From: Streptomyces sp. XM83C
GTDB lineage: Bacteria; Actinomycetota; Actinomycetes; Streptomycetales; Streptomycetaceae
Length of the DNA stretch: 38,994 bases
Assembly: GCF_023072675.1 (NCBI RefSeq)
Contig: NZ_JALLGL010000022.1
Span: 1-38,994, forward strand
Direction: 5' to 3'
Each line of letters starts with the position of its first letter. Position 1 is the stretch's first letter. Shown here piece after piece: positions 31,568 to 38,994 of the stretch. A program made the position numbers and the translations under genes. Below the pieces are notes generated by a model, which did no database searches, had not been told where the DNA came from, and was given only the letters and a program-made list of their open reading frames with translations.

Positions 31568-32910
31568 CGGCCGGCCCTCCTCGTGTCCTCGTCCGGCCGG
31601 CCGTCGTCCTGCGGGGCGTGCAGCAGGACCCGTGCGGCCCGGCGGCCGGAGGCGTCGACGACGTCCATGCGCCACCCGGCGACGGTCACCGTGTCCCCGA
31701 CGGCCGGGATGCGGCCCAGTTCGGCGGCGACCAGCCCGGCCAGCGTCTCGTACGGCCCCTCCGGCGCCTTCAGACCGACGCGGGCGAGCTGGTCGACACG
31801 GGCTGCGCCGTCCGCGGAGTACACGGCCCGACCGTCCTCGTCGGTGCCGGCCGGGGCGAGGTCGGGCGTCTCGTGCGGATCGTGCTCGTCGCGGACCTCG
31901 CCGACGACCTCCTCCACGATGTCCTCCAGCGTGGCCACGCCGGCCGTGCCGCCGTACTCGTCGATGACGACGGCCATGGTGCGCCGCCCGGACAGCCGGT
32001 CCAGCAGCCGGTCCACGGTGAGCGACTCGGGGACCAGCAGCGGCTCGCGCATCAGCTCGGCGACCGGGGTGCGCGGGCGCTGTTCGGCGGACAGGGTGAG
32101 GACGTCCTTGATGTGCGCGGTGCCGACGACGGTGTCCAGGCCGCCCCGGTAGACCGGGAACCGGGACAGGCCCGTCGCGCGTGTCGCGTTGGCCACGTCC
32201 TCGCAGGTCGCCTGCTCGTCCAGCGCGATGACCTGCACGCGCGGTGTCATCACGTTCTCCGCGGTCAGGTCGGCGAGGTTCAGTGTCCGTACGAACAGTT
32301 CGGCGGTGTCGGCCTCCAGGGCGCCCTCCTTCGCGGAGTGCCGGGCCAGCGCGGCCAGCTCCTGCGGGCCTCGCGCGGACGCCAGCTCCTCGGCGGGTTC
32401 GACGCCGAGACGCCGTACGAGACGGTTCGCGGTGTTGTTCAGGTGGGTGATGAACGGGCGGAAGACGGCGCTGAAACCGCGCTGCGCGTTGCCAACCGTC
32501 CGGGCCACGGCGAGGGGCGAGGAGATCGCCCAGTTCTTCGGCACCAGCTCGCCGACGACCATCAGGAACACCGTCGACAGGCCCGTCCCCAGCACGAGCG
32601 CCACCGAACTCGCCGTCGACGGCGAGGCACCGAGCGCCTCCAGCGGGCCCGCGATGAGCTTCGCGATCGACGGCTCGGCGAGCATGCCGACCACCAGATT
32701 GGTGACGGTGATCCCGAGCTGCGCCCCGGAAAGCTGGAAGGTCAGGTTCCGTACGGCCTTCAGCGCGCCGGCGGCACCGCGCTCGCCGCGATCCACCGCC
32801 CGCTCGAGCTCGCTGCGCTCGACCGTGGTCAGGGAGAACTCCGCGGCCACGAAGGCACCGCAGGCGAGCGACAGCAGGATCGCCACCAGCAGCAGGAGCA
32901 CTTCGGTCAT
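31564..32910 (-). CDS. CNNM/CorC-type membrane protein, full-length
   Basis: A 448-residue protein with the complete layout. The CNNM domain comes first (LLLLVAILLSLACGAFVAAEFSLTTVERSE, LSGAQLGITVTNLVVGM, VVGELVPKNWAI). Paired CBS domains follow (ENVMTPRVQVIALDEQATC and later ELMREPLLVPESLTVDRLL, MAVVIDEYGGTAGVATLEDIVEEVVGE). A C-terminal CorC_HlyC domain ends the protein (GDTVTVAGWRMDVVDASGRRAARVL). The family is linked to divalent-cation transport or homeostasis; older annotations call them haemolysins without good reason. It is the first gene of the coupled pair. Confidence 0.9.
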   Translation of the reverse strand: MTEVLLLLVAILLSLACGAFVAAEFSLTTVERSELERAVDRGERGAAGALKAVRNLTFQLSGAQLGITVTNLVVGMLAEPSIAKLIAGPLEALGASPSTASSVALVLGTGLSTVFLMVVGELVPKNWAISSPLAVARTVGNAQRGFSAVFRPFITHLNNTANRLVRRLGVEPAEELASARGPQELAALARHSAKEGALEADTAELFVRTLNLADLTAENVMTPRVQVIALDEQATCEDVANATRATGLSRFPVYRGGLDTVVGTAHIKDVLTLSAEQRPRTPVAELMREPLLVPESLTVDRLLDRLSGRRTMAVVIDEYGGTAGVATLEDIVEEVVGEVRDEHDPHETPDLAPAGTDEDGRAVYSADGAARVDQLARVGLKAPEGPYETLAGLVAAELGRIPAVGDTVTVAGWRMDVVDASGRRAARVLLHAPQDDGRPDEDTRRAGR

Positions 32911-33058
32911 GGGGTCACCTCGGTCCCATGATCGGACAGGACGGGGTGGGCCGCGCGGTGCCGCGGACCGGGAGGTTCGCCCATCGGGGGACGCTCACAG
33001 CCTTTCATCGGGGAGCGGGTACCCTCCGATGGTAAAGGACAGGCAAAGAAGGTGGGGT

Positions 33059-33089
33059 GGCCGGGCCCCGCCCCGGGCGGGACCCGGCC
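33059..33089 (-). terminator. Terminator of GNAT gene
   Basis: GGCCGGG-C-CCCGCC pairs with GGCGGG-A-CCCGGCC over a three-base CCG loop; the only flaw is one C/A mismatch. It starts four bases after the GNAT stop on the minus strand. Confidence 0.75.
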
Positions 33090-33093
33090 GGGA

Positions 33094-33516
33094 TCAGACG
33101 AGCGGCTTCACCCAGCGCCGCCAATGCTCCTCCGGCGCGTACCCGGCGGCCCGCCACGCATGGTGCGCCCGCTCGTTGTCCACCAGCACCATCGCGTCCC
33201 CACGCCGCCCGCCGAGCCGTACGAACCGCTCCTCGGCGGCGGCCAGCAGTGCCGTCGCCACGCCCTGGCGGCGGTGGTCCGGATGCACGGCCAGCCGGTA
33301 CAGATGGCAGCGCCAGCCGTCGAAGCCCGCGATGACCGTGCCCACCAACTCTCCGCCCCGCTCGGCCAGGATCAGGGCCTCGGCGTCCCGCTCCACCAGC
33401 CGCTCCACACCGGCCCGGTCGTCGCTGATGCTCGTGCCCTCGGCGGCCTCCTTCCAGAACGCCAGCACGGTGTCGAGGTCGTCGGGCGTCGCAGCCCGTA
33501 TCCGCAGTTCAGACAT
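33094..33516 (-). CDS. GNAT-family N-acetyltransferase
   Basis: A 140-residue single-domain acetyltransferase. It opens with LRIRAATPDDLDTVLAFWKEA. The central strand and acetyl-CoA loop are LYRLAVHPDHRRQGVATALLAAAE, and the closing motif is NERAHHAWRAAGYAPEEHWRRWVK, typical of the RimI/PhnO-like branch. The substrate, a small molecule or a protein amine, cannot be read. The gene stands alone, with repeats upstream and a strong hairpin downstream. Confidence 0.9.
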   Translation of the reverse strand: MSELRIRAATPDDLDTVLAFWKEAAEGTSISDDRAGVERLVERDAEALILAERGGELVGTVIAGFDGWRCHLYRLAVHPDHRRQGVATALLAAAEERFVRLGGRRGDAMVLVDNERAHHAWRAAGYAPEEHWRRWVKPLV

Positions 33517-33619
33517 ACGGTGATCACACCACGCGCCGAGTGCCGGGACCGCCAATTCCACGATACGGACGGGAGGCGCGCGGCCACCCGGCCAGGGCAG
33601 GCCCTCGGGCGCCCTGGCC

Positions 33620-33750
33620 TCCGGTCCCGACCTCGTACGGCGCGTGCGGCCAAGTGCTCGACCGAGCGGGCCATGCGCCGTCCGGTCCCGAGCTCGTACG
33701 GCGCGCGCCCTCCAGTCGGCCCGAGCGTGTCCCGGCCTCCGGTCCCGACC
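33620..33750. repeat. Spaced direct repeats of a 25-bp GC-rich motif
   Basis: A 25-base unit, TCCGGTCCCGA then CCTCGTACGGCGCG, occurs at 33620-33644 and again at 33681-33705 with a single C/G change. A third, partial copy (TCCGGTCCCGACC) is at 33738-33750. Just outside, GGCCAGGGC (33590-33598) and GCCCTGGCC (33611-33619) form a perfect 9-bp hairpin. The 251-base gap between the GNAT start and the permease stop holds no convincing gene. The array lies downstream of the exporter operon. Confidence 0.6.
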
Positions 33751-33767
33751 CGCCGGGCAGATGGCCC

Positions 33768-36350
33768 TCACTCGTGCGCGATGGCCGCCAGCACGTTCAT
33801 CCGGGACGCCCGAAGCGCCGGCAGCAGCGCCGCCGCCACGCCGACGACCGCCGAGCCGATCACCACCGCCACGATCGTCCCCCAGGGCACGGCCAGTTCC
33901 TTCATGCCCTGCAACGCCAGGACCCGCTGTGTGCACACCCCCCACAGCAGACCCAGCGCCAGCCCCAGCACCGCGCCGAACACCGCGATCACCACCGACT
34001 CCAGCCGGATCATCCGGCGCAACTGCCGCCGGGACAGCCCGATCGCCCGCAGCAGCCCGATCTCCCGGGTGCGCTCGACGACCGACAGGGCGAGCGTGTT
34101 CACCACACCGAGAACCGCGATGACGATCGCCAGCCCGAGCAGCGCGTACACCAGGTACAGCAGGACCGAGATCTGGTCGTGCACCAGATCCTTGTAGTCG
34201 GCCAGATCCCGCACCTGCACCTGCGGATACGGCTTCAGCGTGCGCTCCAGAGCCCCCCTCAGCGTGTCGGCGGCGACGCCCGGCGCGGCGTTCACGTACA
34301 GCGCGGAGTCCTGACCCCCGGGGATGTACCGCTCCACCGTGGACAGCCCCATGAACAGCCCGCCCTGGGTGCCGAACCCGTCCGCCTGGTCCAGGTCGGT
34401 GAGCGCGCCCACCGTCAGCCGCGCCGTACGGCCGCCGGGGAACTCGACCGGCAGGACACTGCCGGTCCGCACCCCGTGGTCCCTGGCGAAGCCGGCGTCC
34501 ATGCCGAGGCGGCCGGGGGCGAGCGCGGCGGCCGAGCCTCCGGCGGTGTAGGTGACATGGGCGACCTCGTCCAGCCGCGGGTCGTAACCGGCCGCGGTGG
34601 TCTCCACCCGCTTGCCGTCCGGCAGCCGCAGAGCCAGCGGCGCGAACCGCTGCCGTACGACCAGGCCCACCCCGTCGGTGCCGCGCACCTTGTCCGTGAT
34701 CTCCTGCGGGAACGGCGTGAAGTTGGCGTTCTGCAGGACGAAGTCCGCCCCCAGCGTCCGGTCGATCTGCTCGTCGAACGACCGCGACATGGAGGCGCTG
34801 GCCACCGACATCCCGCCGACCAGCGCGAGCCCCACCATCAGCGCGGCGGCGGTGGCCCCGGTCCGCCGCGGATTGCGCAGCGCGTTGCGCTGGCTCATCC
34901 GCCCGACCGGACCGAACAGCGCCGGGAAGGCCGCGCCCAGCACCCGGATCACGGGCCGGACCAGCAGCGGGCCCGCGACCACGGTGGCGATCAGCGTCAG
35001 CACCACGCCGAGCCCCAGCAGCGAGGCCGCCGTCGCCGTTTGGCCCGAAGCTGCACAGCCCGCCAGCGCCGCCGCTCCCGCCGCCCCGACGATCCCGCCC
35101 GCCACCGCACGCGCCCGCAGGGGCCGCCCCACGTCCGCGATCTCCGCGTCCTGCAACGCCGCCATCGGCGACACCGCCGCCGCGCGCCGTGCGGGGAGAT
35201 AGGCCGCGACGAACGTGACGCCCACGCCGACGACGTACGCCGTGACCGGGGTCGCCCAGCCGACGACCATCTCCGCCGTCCTCAGATTCATGCCGAACAC
35301 GCTCATCAGCCGGATCAGCCCGACCGCCAGACCGATCCCGGCCGCCAGGCCCACTGTGGACCCGGCCACGCCCAGCAGCACCGCCTCCGTCAGCACCGAC
35401 CGCCGTACCTGCCGCCGGTCGGCCCCGAGCGCGCGCAGCAGGCCCAGCTCACGGGTGCGCTGGGCGACGAGCATCGCGAAGGTGTTGACGATCAGGAACA
35501 CTCCGACCAGCACGGCGATCCCGGCGAACCCCAGCATCACGTACTTGATCACGTCGAGGAACGTGCCGAGCTGCTCGGCGGACGACTTCGCCCGTTCGTC
35601 CGCCGTCCGCAGCATGAGGCCGCCGCCGCTGTCGCGACTGTCGCCGAGTGCCGCCGCGATACGCGCCTTCAGCCGGGCGTCGTCGACGCCCGGCGCGGCC
35701 GTGGCCGAGACGGCGGTCGCCCGGTCGGCGGCGCCCAGCAGCTTGCGTGCCGCCACCGACGGGTCCAGGTAGACCAGGGCCGCGCCCGGGTTGGTGGTGG
35801 TGAAGGTGGCGATGCCGACGATCCGGACCCGGAAGGAGCCGGGCCGGGCCAGCACCGTGAGCGTGTCGCCGATCCGCAGATGCTTCTTGCCGGCGGTGTC
35901 GGCGTCCAGCAGGGCCTCGCCGTCGCCGTGCGGTGCGTGACCCGAGGTGAGCCGTACGGGGCTGCGGTCGGTGGGGTGCCAGTCGCGGGCGATGGTGGGC
36001 GCACCGGTGGTCGAGCCGACGAGGCGGTTGCGGGAGTCGACCAGCGTGATGTCGTCCACGGACACATCGGCGTGGGCGGACGCGACGCCGTCCACGGCCG
36101 CGATCCGCGCCGCCAGCGAGGCGGGCAGCGTGCGCACGGCACCCGACGGCAGCTGCGAGGACAGATCGTCCTTCGGCTCCACCGTCACATCGGCGGCGGT
36201 GGAGGCGAAGAGCCGGTCGAAGGTGCGGGAGACCGTGTCGGAGAAGATCAGACTGCCCGCCACGAACGCCACGGACAGGACGACGGCCAGCGCGGACAGC
36301 AGCAGCCGGCCCTTGTGGGCGAGGAAACTGCGCAGGGTCGCCTTGAGCAC
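33768..36350 (-). CDS. FtsX/MacB-like ABC permease
   Basis: An 860-residue membrane protein with two FtsX-type halves. An N-terminal helix (LLLSALAVVLSVAFVAGSLIF) is followed by a large extracellular domain (about residues 45-260) and three helices with the typical cytoplasmic loop QRTRELGLLRALGADRRQVRRSVL. A second helix, extracellular domain and helix set ends in ERTREIGLLRAIGLSRRQLRR. Such type VII permeases move substrates such as lipoproteins or antibiotics out of the periplasm-facing side, or signal to cell-wall enzymes. GTG 36350 comes three bases after the ATPase stop, so the two form one operon. The substrate is unknown. Confidence 0.92.
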   Translation of the reverse strand: MLKATLRSFLAHKGRLLLSALAVVLSVAFVAGSLIFSDTVSRTFDRLFASTAADVTVEPKDDLSSQLPSGAVRTLPASLAARIAAVDGVASAHADVSVDDITLVDSRNRLVGSTTGAPTIARDWHPTDRSPVRLTSGHAPHGDGEALLDADTAGKKHLRIGDTLTVLARPGSFRVRIVGIATFTTTNPGAALVYLDPSVAARKLLGAADRATAVSATAAPGVDDARLKARIAAALGDSRDSGGGLMLRTADERAKSSAEQLGTFLDVIKYVMLGFAGIAVLVGVFLIVNTFAMLVAQRTRELGLLRALGADRRQVRRSVLTEAVLLGVAGSTVGLAAGIGLAVGLIRLMSVFGMNLRTAEMVVGWATPVTAYVVGVGVTFVAAYLPARRAAAVSPMAALQDAEIADVGRPLRARAVAGGIVGAAGAAALAGCAASGQTATAASLLGLGVVLTLIATVVAGPLLVRPVIRVLGAAFPALFGPVGRMSQRNALRNPRRTGATAAALMVGLALVGGMSVASASMSRSFDEQIDRTLGADFVLQNANFTPFPQEITDKVRGTDGVGLVVRQRFAPLALRLPDGKRVETTAAGYDPRLDEVAHVTYTAGGSAAALAPGRLGMDAGFARDHGVRTGSVLPVEFPGGRTARLTVGALTDLDQADGFGTQGGLFMGLSTVERYIPGGQDSALYVNAAPGVAADTLRGALERTLKPYPQVQVRDLADYKDLVHDQISVLLYLVYALLGLAIVIAVLGVVNTLALSVVERTREIGLLRAIGLSRRQLRRMIRLESVVIAVFGAVLGLALGLLWGVCTQRVLALQGMKELAVPWGTIVAVVIGSAVVGVAAALLPALRASRMNVLAAIAHE

Positions 36351-36353
36351 CGG

Positions 36354-37349
36354 TCAGTCGCCCTCCGCCTCACCGCGGACGCGGTCCGCCGGGTCGCCGT
36401 CCGCTCGGTCGTTGTCCGTCCGGTGGCCGGGCGTTCCGTCGATGAGGGCTCGGGTGCTGTCCGTCGTGGGATCTGGCCGGACGTCCGCGTCGGCTGCGCC
36501 GGGTTCCGTCCCGCCCACGGCGTTCTCCTCCCCGGCGTCGGCGGCGGGGGTACGGGCGGTGCCGTCCGGCCGCCCTCGGACCACGTCGAACCTCTTCATC
36601 CGCTCCAGCACCGCCTCCGCCGTCGGGTGCGGCATCTCGTCGACGATCCGGCCGTCCGCGAGGAAGAGCACCAGATCGGAGCAGGCGGCGGCGACCGGGT
36701 CATGGGTGACCATCACCACCGTCTGCCCCAGATCGTCGACCGCCGAGCGGAGAAAGCCGAGGACCTCCAGACCGGCCCGCGAGTCGAGATTCCCGGTCGG
36801 CTCGTCCGCGAAGATCAGCTCGGGCCGGGAGGCCAGCGCCCGCGCGCACGCCACCCGCTGCTGCTGTCCGCCGGACAGCTGAGAGGGCCGGTGCGCGAGC
36901 CGGTCGCGCAGCCCGAGCGAGTCGATGACCTGCTCCAGCCACGCCGGATCGGGCCTGCGGCCCGCGATGTCCATGGGCAGGGTGATGTTCTCCAGCGCGG
37001 TCAGCGTGGGGATCAGGTTGAACGACTGGAACATGAACCCGATCCGGTCCCGCCGCAGCCCCGTCAGCTCCCGGTCCCTCAGCCCCGTGATCTCCGTGTC
37101 CCCCAGCCACACCTGACCCGCCGAGACGGAGTCCAGCCCGGCCAGACAGTGCATCAGCGTCGACTTGCCCGACCCCGACGGCCCCATCACGGCTGTGAAC
37201 CGGCCGCGGGCGATGTCGACATCCACCGCGTCCAGCGCCAGCACGGTCGTCTCGCCCTGGCCGTACGCCTTCGTCAGGCCACGGGCGCGGGCCGCGGTCC
37301 CGCCCACCGGGGGCGCGGTCGGGGCGGGCCGAGCTGCGGGTGAGGACAA
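36354..37349 (-). CDS. MacB/LolD-like ABC ATP-binding protein with TTG start
   Basis: A 331-residue ATPase for the permease encoded next. Walker A GPSGSGKST is at residues 56-64, the Q-loop is FMFQSFNLIPTLTALENITLPM, the signature is LSGGQQQRVACARALASRP, and Walker B is LIFADEPTGNLDS. A non-conserved, Asp/Gly/Pro-rich tail of about 80 residues follows the fold; its role is unclear. TTG 37349 was chosen because a perfect AGGAGG lies five bases upstream. An in-frame ATG at 37412 lacks a Shine-Dalgarno and would force the CTCGAG palindrome into the coding region. Confidence 0.88.
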   Translation of the reverse strand: MSSPAARPAPTAPPVGGTAARARGLTKAYGQGETTVLALDAVDVDIARGRFTAVMGPSGSGKSTLMHCLAGLDSVSAGQVWLGDTEITGLRDRELTGLRRDRIGFMFQSFNLIPTLTALENITLPMDIAGRRPDPAWLEQVIDSLGLRDRLAHRPSQLSGGQQQRVACARALASRPELIFADEPTGNLDSRAGLEVLGFLRSAVDDLGQTVVMVTHDPVAAACSDLVLFLADGRIVDEMPHPTAEAVLERMKRFDVVRGRPDGTARTPAADAGEENAVGGTEPGAADADVRPDPTTDSTRALIDGTPGHRTDNDRADGDPADRVRGEAEGD

Positions 37350-37370
37350 GGCTGCCTCCTGGCTCCGTAC

Positions 37371-37396
37371 GTCTCGAGAACTCGGGAACTCGAGAC
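37371..37396. promoter_or_regulatory. CTCGAG palindrome in the leader of the ABC exporter operon
   Basis: GTCTCGAG (37371-37378) and CTCGAGAC (37389-37396) are perfect inverted repeats ten bases apart. Read along one strand they also form three 8-bp units, CTCGAGAA, CTCGGGAA and CTCGAGAC. The site is 22-47 bases upstream of the TTG start. It could be an operator for a dimeric repressor or a leader hairpin. Confidence 0.5.
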
Positions 37397-37465
37397 CTGT
37401 GTCGGACGTCATGCGGACCGGAGCGCCGCCGATCCGGGCATCGCGCGGACTCCGTGTACCGCCCG

Positions 37466-37471
37466 AGAGTA
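37466..37471 (-). promoter_or_regulatory. Possible -10 box TACTCT of ABC exporter operon
   Basis: TACTCT on the minus strand would start transcription near 37459 and give a leader of about 110 bases that contains the CTCGAG palindrome. No clear -35 was found. Confidence 0.3.
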
Positions 37472-37548
37472 GTGTGACGGCGGCCACAGCCGGTATCGGT
37501 CCGGGGGACGAGTCGCCGGGCAGTCGCCGTACGTTACCCCTTGCCGCT

Positions 37549-37571
37549 GCTAGCGTCACGGCGCTAGCGTC
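37549..37571. promoter_or_regulatory. Direct repeats GCTAGCGTC, likely antitoxin operator
   Basis: GCTAGCGTC occurs at 37549-37557 and 37563-37571, a spacing of 14 bases, each with a GCTAGC palindrome. Ribbon-helix-helix antitoxins bind such short repeats. The second copy overlaps the -10 box of the operon, so binding would repress the toxin-antitoxin genes. Confidence 0.5.
37565..37570 (+). promoter_or_regulatory. -10 box TAGCGT of toxin-antitoxin operon
   Basis: TAGCGT ends seven bases before the antitoxin ATG, the leaderless pattern seen elsewhere in the window. Confidence 0.5.
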
Positions 37572-37577
37572 GTCGGT

Positions 37578-37820
37578 ATGGCGAAGACCCAGCTGAACGT
37601 GCGCGTGGACGAAGACACCGCCCGCGCCGCCCGCGAACGTGCCCTGGCCCGCGGCATGAGCGTCAACCGCTACATCGAGGAGCTGGTCAGAAAGGACGCC
37701 GGGGAAGCGGGACGCACCTTCGTCGACGCCGCCGCCGACTTCATGAAGAGCTACGAGTCCGTCTTCGCCGAGGAGTTCGGCACGAGCGGCGACGCCGTCC
37801 GCGGGGAAGGCCGTCGCTGA
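37578..37820 (+). CDS. Ribbon-helix-helix antitoxin
   Basis: An 80-residue CopG/Arc-type protein. The beta strand KTQLNVRVDED and the helices TARAARERALARGM and SVNRYIEELVRKDAG form the DNA-binding half (residues 1-45). The rest, AADFMKSYESVFAEEFG, would cover the toxin. It pairs with the Doc/Fic-like gene four bases downstream. It probably both blocks the toxin and represses its own promoter through the GCTAGCGTC repeats. Confidence 0.85.
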   Translation: MAKTQLNVRVDEDTARAARERALARGMSVNRYIEELVRKDAGEAGRTFVDAAADFMKSYESVFAEEFGTSGDAVRGEGRR

Positions 37821-37824
37821 GCCC

Positions 37825-38199
37825 TTGAACGACCTCACGATCGACCTCGCCTGGCTGCTGATGCTCGCCGAACAGCGGACCCCGGGAGACCCGCAGGTCA
37901 CCGACTGGGGAGCGCTCGTCGCCGCGGTCGCCCGTCATCGCGCGGAGATATTCGGCGTGCCCGTGTACGACAGCCCGCACAGCCGTGCCGCCGCGCTGCT
38001 CCAGCAGCTCATCCACGTGCCCGCGCTGGAGCGCTCCAACGCGCTGTTCGCCTCCGCCGTCGCGTACGCCTACCTCGTCGCCAGCGGGCTCAAGGTCGCC
38101 ACCTCGCCCGAGCAGGTCCGGGACCTGGCCCGGATGGCCAAGAGCGGAGAGGCGTCCGTGTACGACATCGCCGAGGAACTGCGACGCTGGTGCGTGTGA
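37825..38199 (+). CDS. Doc/Fic-like toxin with degenerate Fic motif
   Basis: A 124-residue protein of the Doc-like toxin size and layout, behind an RHH antitoxin. Helices are visible in LTIDLAWLLMLAEQR, WGALVAAVARHRAEIFG and AAALLQQLIHVPALERSNALF. The Fic/Doc active site HPFxDGNKR is replaced by HVPALERSN (His64 to Asn72): the histidine and an asparagine remain, but the glycine and the basic residues do not align. It may use a changed chemistry, or be an inactive or divergent toxin. The start is TTG, four bases after the antitoxin stop. RefSeq-style annotation calls such proteins the Fic-family toxin component; kinase (Doc) or AMP-transfer activity is not proven here. Confidence 0.7.
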   Translation: MNDLTIDLAWLLMLAEQRTPGDPQVTDWGALVAAVARHRAEIFGVPVYDSPHSRAAALLQQLIHVPALERSNALFASAVAYAYLVASGLKVATSPEQVRDLARMAKSGEASVYDIAEELRRWCV

Positions 38200-38229
38200 G
38201 CCTGAAGCCCGGCGTGCGGCGCCGGCCGT

Positions 38230-38245
38230 GGCGGCGCGTGCCGCC
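38230..38245. terminator. Hairpin between convergent toxin and methyltransferase genes
   Basis: GGCGGC and GCCGCC form a perfect 6-bp stem with a GCGT loop, directly next to the methyltransferase stop. It probably serves both convergent genes. Confidence 0.45.
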
Positions 38246-38938
38246 TCACGTGTCCTGCCTCGGGCGCCAGGCCGAGCCCAGCACACAGTAGGAGTCCGGC
38301 AGCACCGGACCCGACTCCGGCACCGTCAGCCGCCGGTACGGGCCCAGCTCGAAGCCCGCCGAGCGCAGGGCGTCCACCGGGTCGCGGCTCAGATGGCAGC
38401 CGCCCGCCATCAGCGGCCAGAGCGTCGCGTCCAGGGCACGCTGCGTGGCCCGCATCGCCGGCCCGCCGCCGCGACCGTGCTCGAAGAAGCGCACCTCGCC
38501 GCCCGGCCGCAGCACCCGCCGTACCTCGGCCAGCGCCCGCCTCACGTCCCGCACACTGCACAGCACCAGCGACAGCACCGCCGCGTCGAACGCCTCGCTC
38601 TTGACCGGCAGCGCCTCGGCGGCACCCGGCGCGACATCGACCGGCACGTCGGAGCGGAGCGCGGCCTCCACCGCCAGCTTGCGCAGATTGCGTTCCGGTT
38701 CGATCGCGACCACCTCCGCCACGGTGGGCGGGTAGTGGGCGAAGTTCAGGCCGTTGCCGACGCCGATCTCGACCACGCGGCCGGAGAGGCCGGTGAGAAG
38801 ACGGGCACGGAGGCCGGCGATGCCGAGGCGGGTCTCGGCGCGGACGCTGGCGCGGGCGTAGAAGCGGGCGAAGAGGGGGTGGTGGACGACGTCCCCCCGC
38901 TGTGTCCTGCCGGACGGGGTGGTGCCTGTCGATGGCAT
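38246..38938 (-). CDS. Class I SAM-dependent methyltransferase
   Basis: A 230-residue methyltransferase of the UbiE/small-molecule type. Motif I is VVEIGVGNGLNF (residues 55-66), the acidic residue binding the ribose is in AEVVAIEPERNL, motif III is FDAAVLSLVLCSV, and the post-motif is LRPGGEVRFFEHGRG. Its N-terminal HHPLFARFYARAS and C-terminal GGCHLSRDPVDALRSAGF match a group of actinobacterial and eukaryotic METTL7-like enzymes, which methylate thiols or other small molecules. ATG 38938 has a strong AAGGAGG five bases upstream. The promoter lies near or beyond the window end, possibly with CAAAAT as -10. Confidence 0.9.
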   Translation of the reverse strand: MPSTGTTPSGRTQRGDVVHHPLFARFYARASVRAETRLGIAGLRARLLTGLSGRVVEIGVGNGLNFAHYPPTVAEVVAIEPERNLRKLAVEAALRSDVPVDVAPGAAEALPVKSEAFDAAVLSLVLCSVRDVRRALAEVRRVLRPGGEVRFFEHGRGGGPAMRATQRALDATLWPLMAGGCHLSRDPVDALRSAGFELGPYRRLTVPESGPVLPDSYCVLGSAWRPRQDT

Positions 38939-38994
38939 GGGGACCTCCTTGCGGAGACGGGGCTGGTTGGATTTTGCCCGGTTGGGGGCGGGGG

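Noticed and set aside
33540..37343. A plus-strand open frame of about 1267 codons opposite the exporter operon
   Set aside because: It mirrors the codon phase of the well-supported ABC genes, is rich in Arg, Gln, His and Pro, and shows no domain; it is a high-GC shadow frame.

Overview
This is a very GC-rich, gene-dense actinobacterial chromosome segment, almost certainly from Streptomyces. The signs are strong G/C bias at third codon positions, GTG and TTG starts, starts that overlap the previous stop by four bases, many -10 boxes (TANNNT) lying only 6-8 bases before a start codon (the leaderless pattern), hairpin terminators without T-tracts, and Streptomyces-type families throughout. No rRNA, tRNA, CRISPR, insertion sequence or phage gene was seen.

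Left part (1-14.5 kb), mostly housekeeping: the end of a haem ABC transporter ATPase; a CoA-binding protein; a catalytically eroded cysteinyl-tRNA-synthetase-like gene overlapping a SixA-type phosphatase; a YigZ/IMPACT protein; the SbcD-SbcC nuclease pair; an Lrp regulator divergent from a rhodanese; an array of six 23-bp repeats; a DUF885 metallopeptidase; a second Lrp regulator divergent from a methionine-gamma-lyase-like enzyme; and an unusual 2TM-ACT-GNAT protein.

Middle (14.5-27.3 kb), regulatory and accessory: an alpha/beta hydrolase with a TetR-like palindrome upstream; a GntR/HutC regulator whose promoter carries both a CebR-like and a DasR-like palindrome; a ROK regulator; and a NarL-type response regulator. 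The matching histidine kinase lies 5.3 kb away on the same strand. Between kinase and regulator sits a three-gene cassette: a small Pepco/trypco-like protein, a 1103-residue caspase plus HSP90-like ATPase fusion, and a protein built of seven winged-helix-like repeats. This looks like a regulated biological-conflict (cell-suicide or defence) system set into a two-component operon. It is the most interesting part of the window. Divergent from the kinase is a two-gene ABC exporter with GGGGGAG palindromes in its promoter region, the likely target of the two-component system.

Right part (27.3-39 kb): a Mug-type DNA glycosylase that seems to start at CTG overlapping the purB stop; purB; an SGNH hydrolase; a 15-bp tandem repeat array; two translationally coupled CNNM/CorC-type membrane proteins; a GNAT; a MacB/FtsX-like ABC exporter whose ATPase starts at TTG behind a perfect Shine-Dalgarno; a ribbon-helix-helix antitoxin with a Doc/Fic-like toxin that has a degenerate Fic motif; and a methyltransferase.

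All function calls come from reading motifs by eye; no database search was run.
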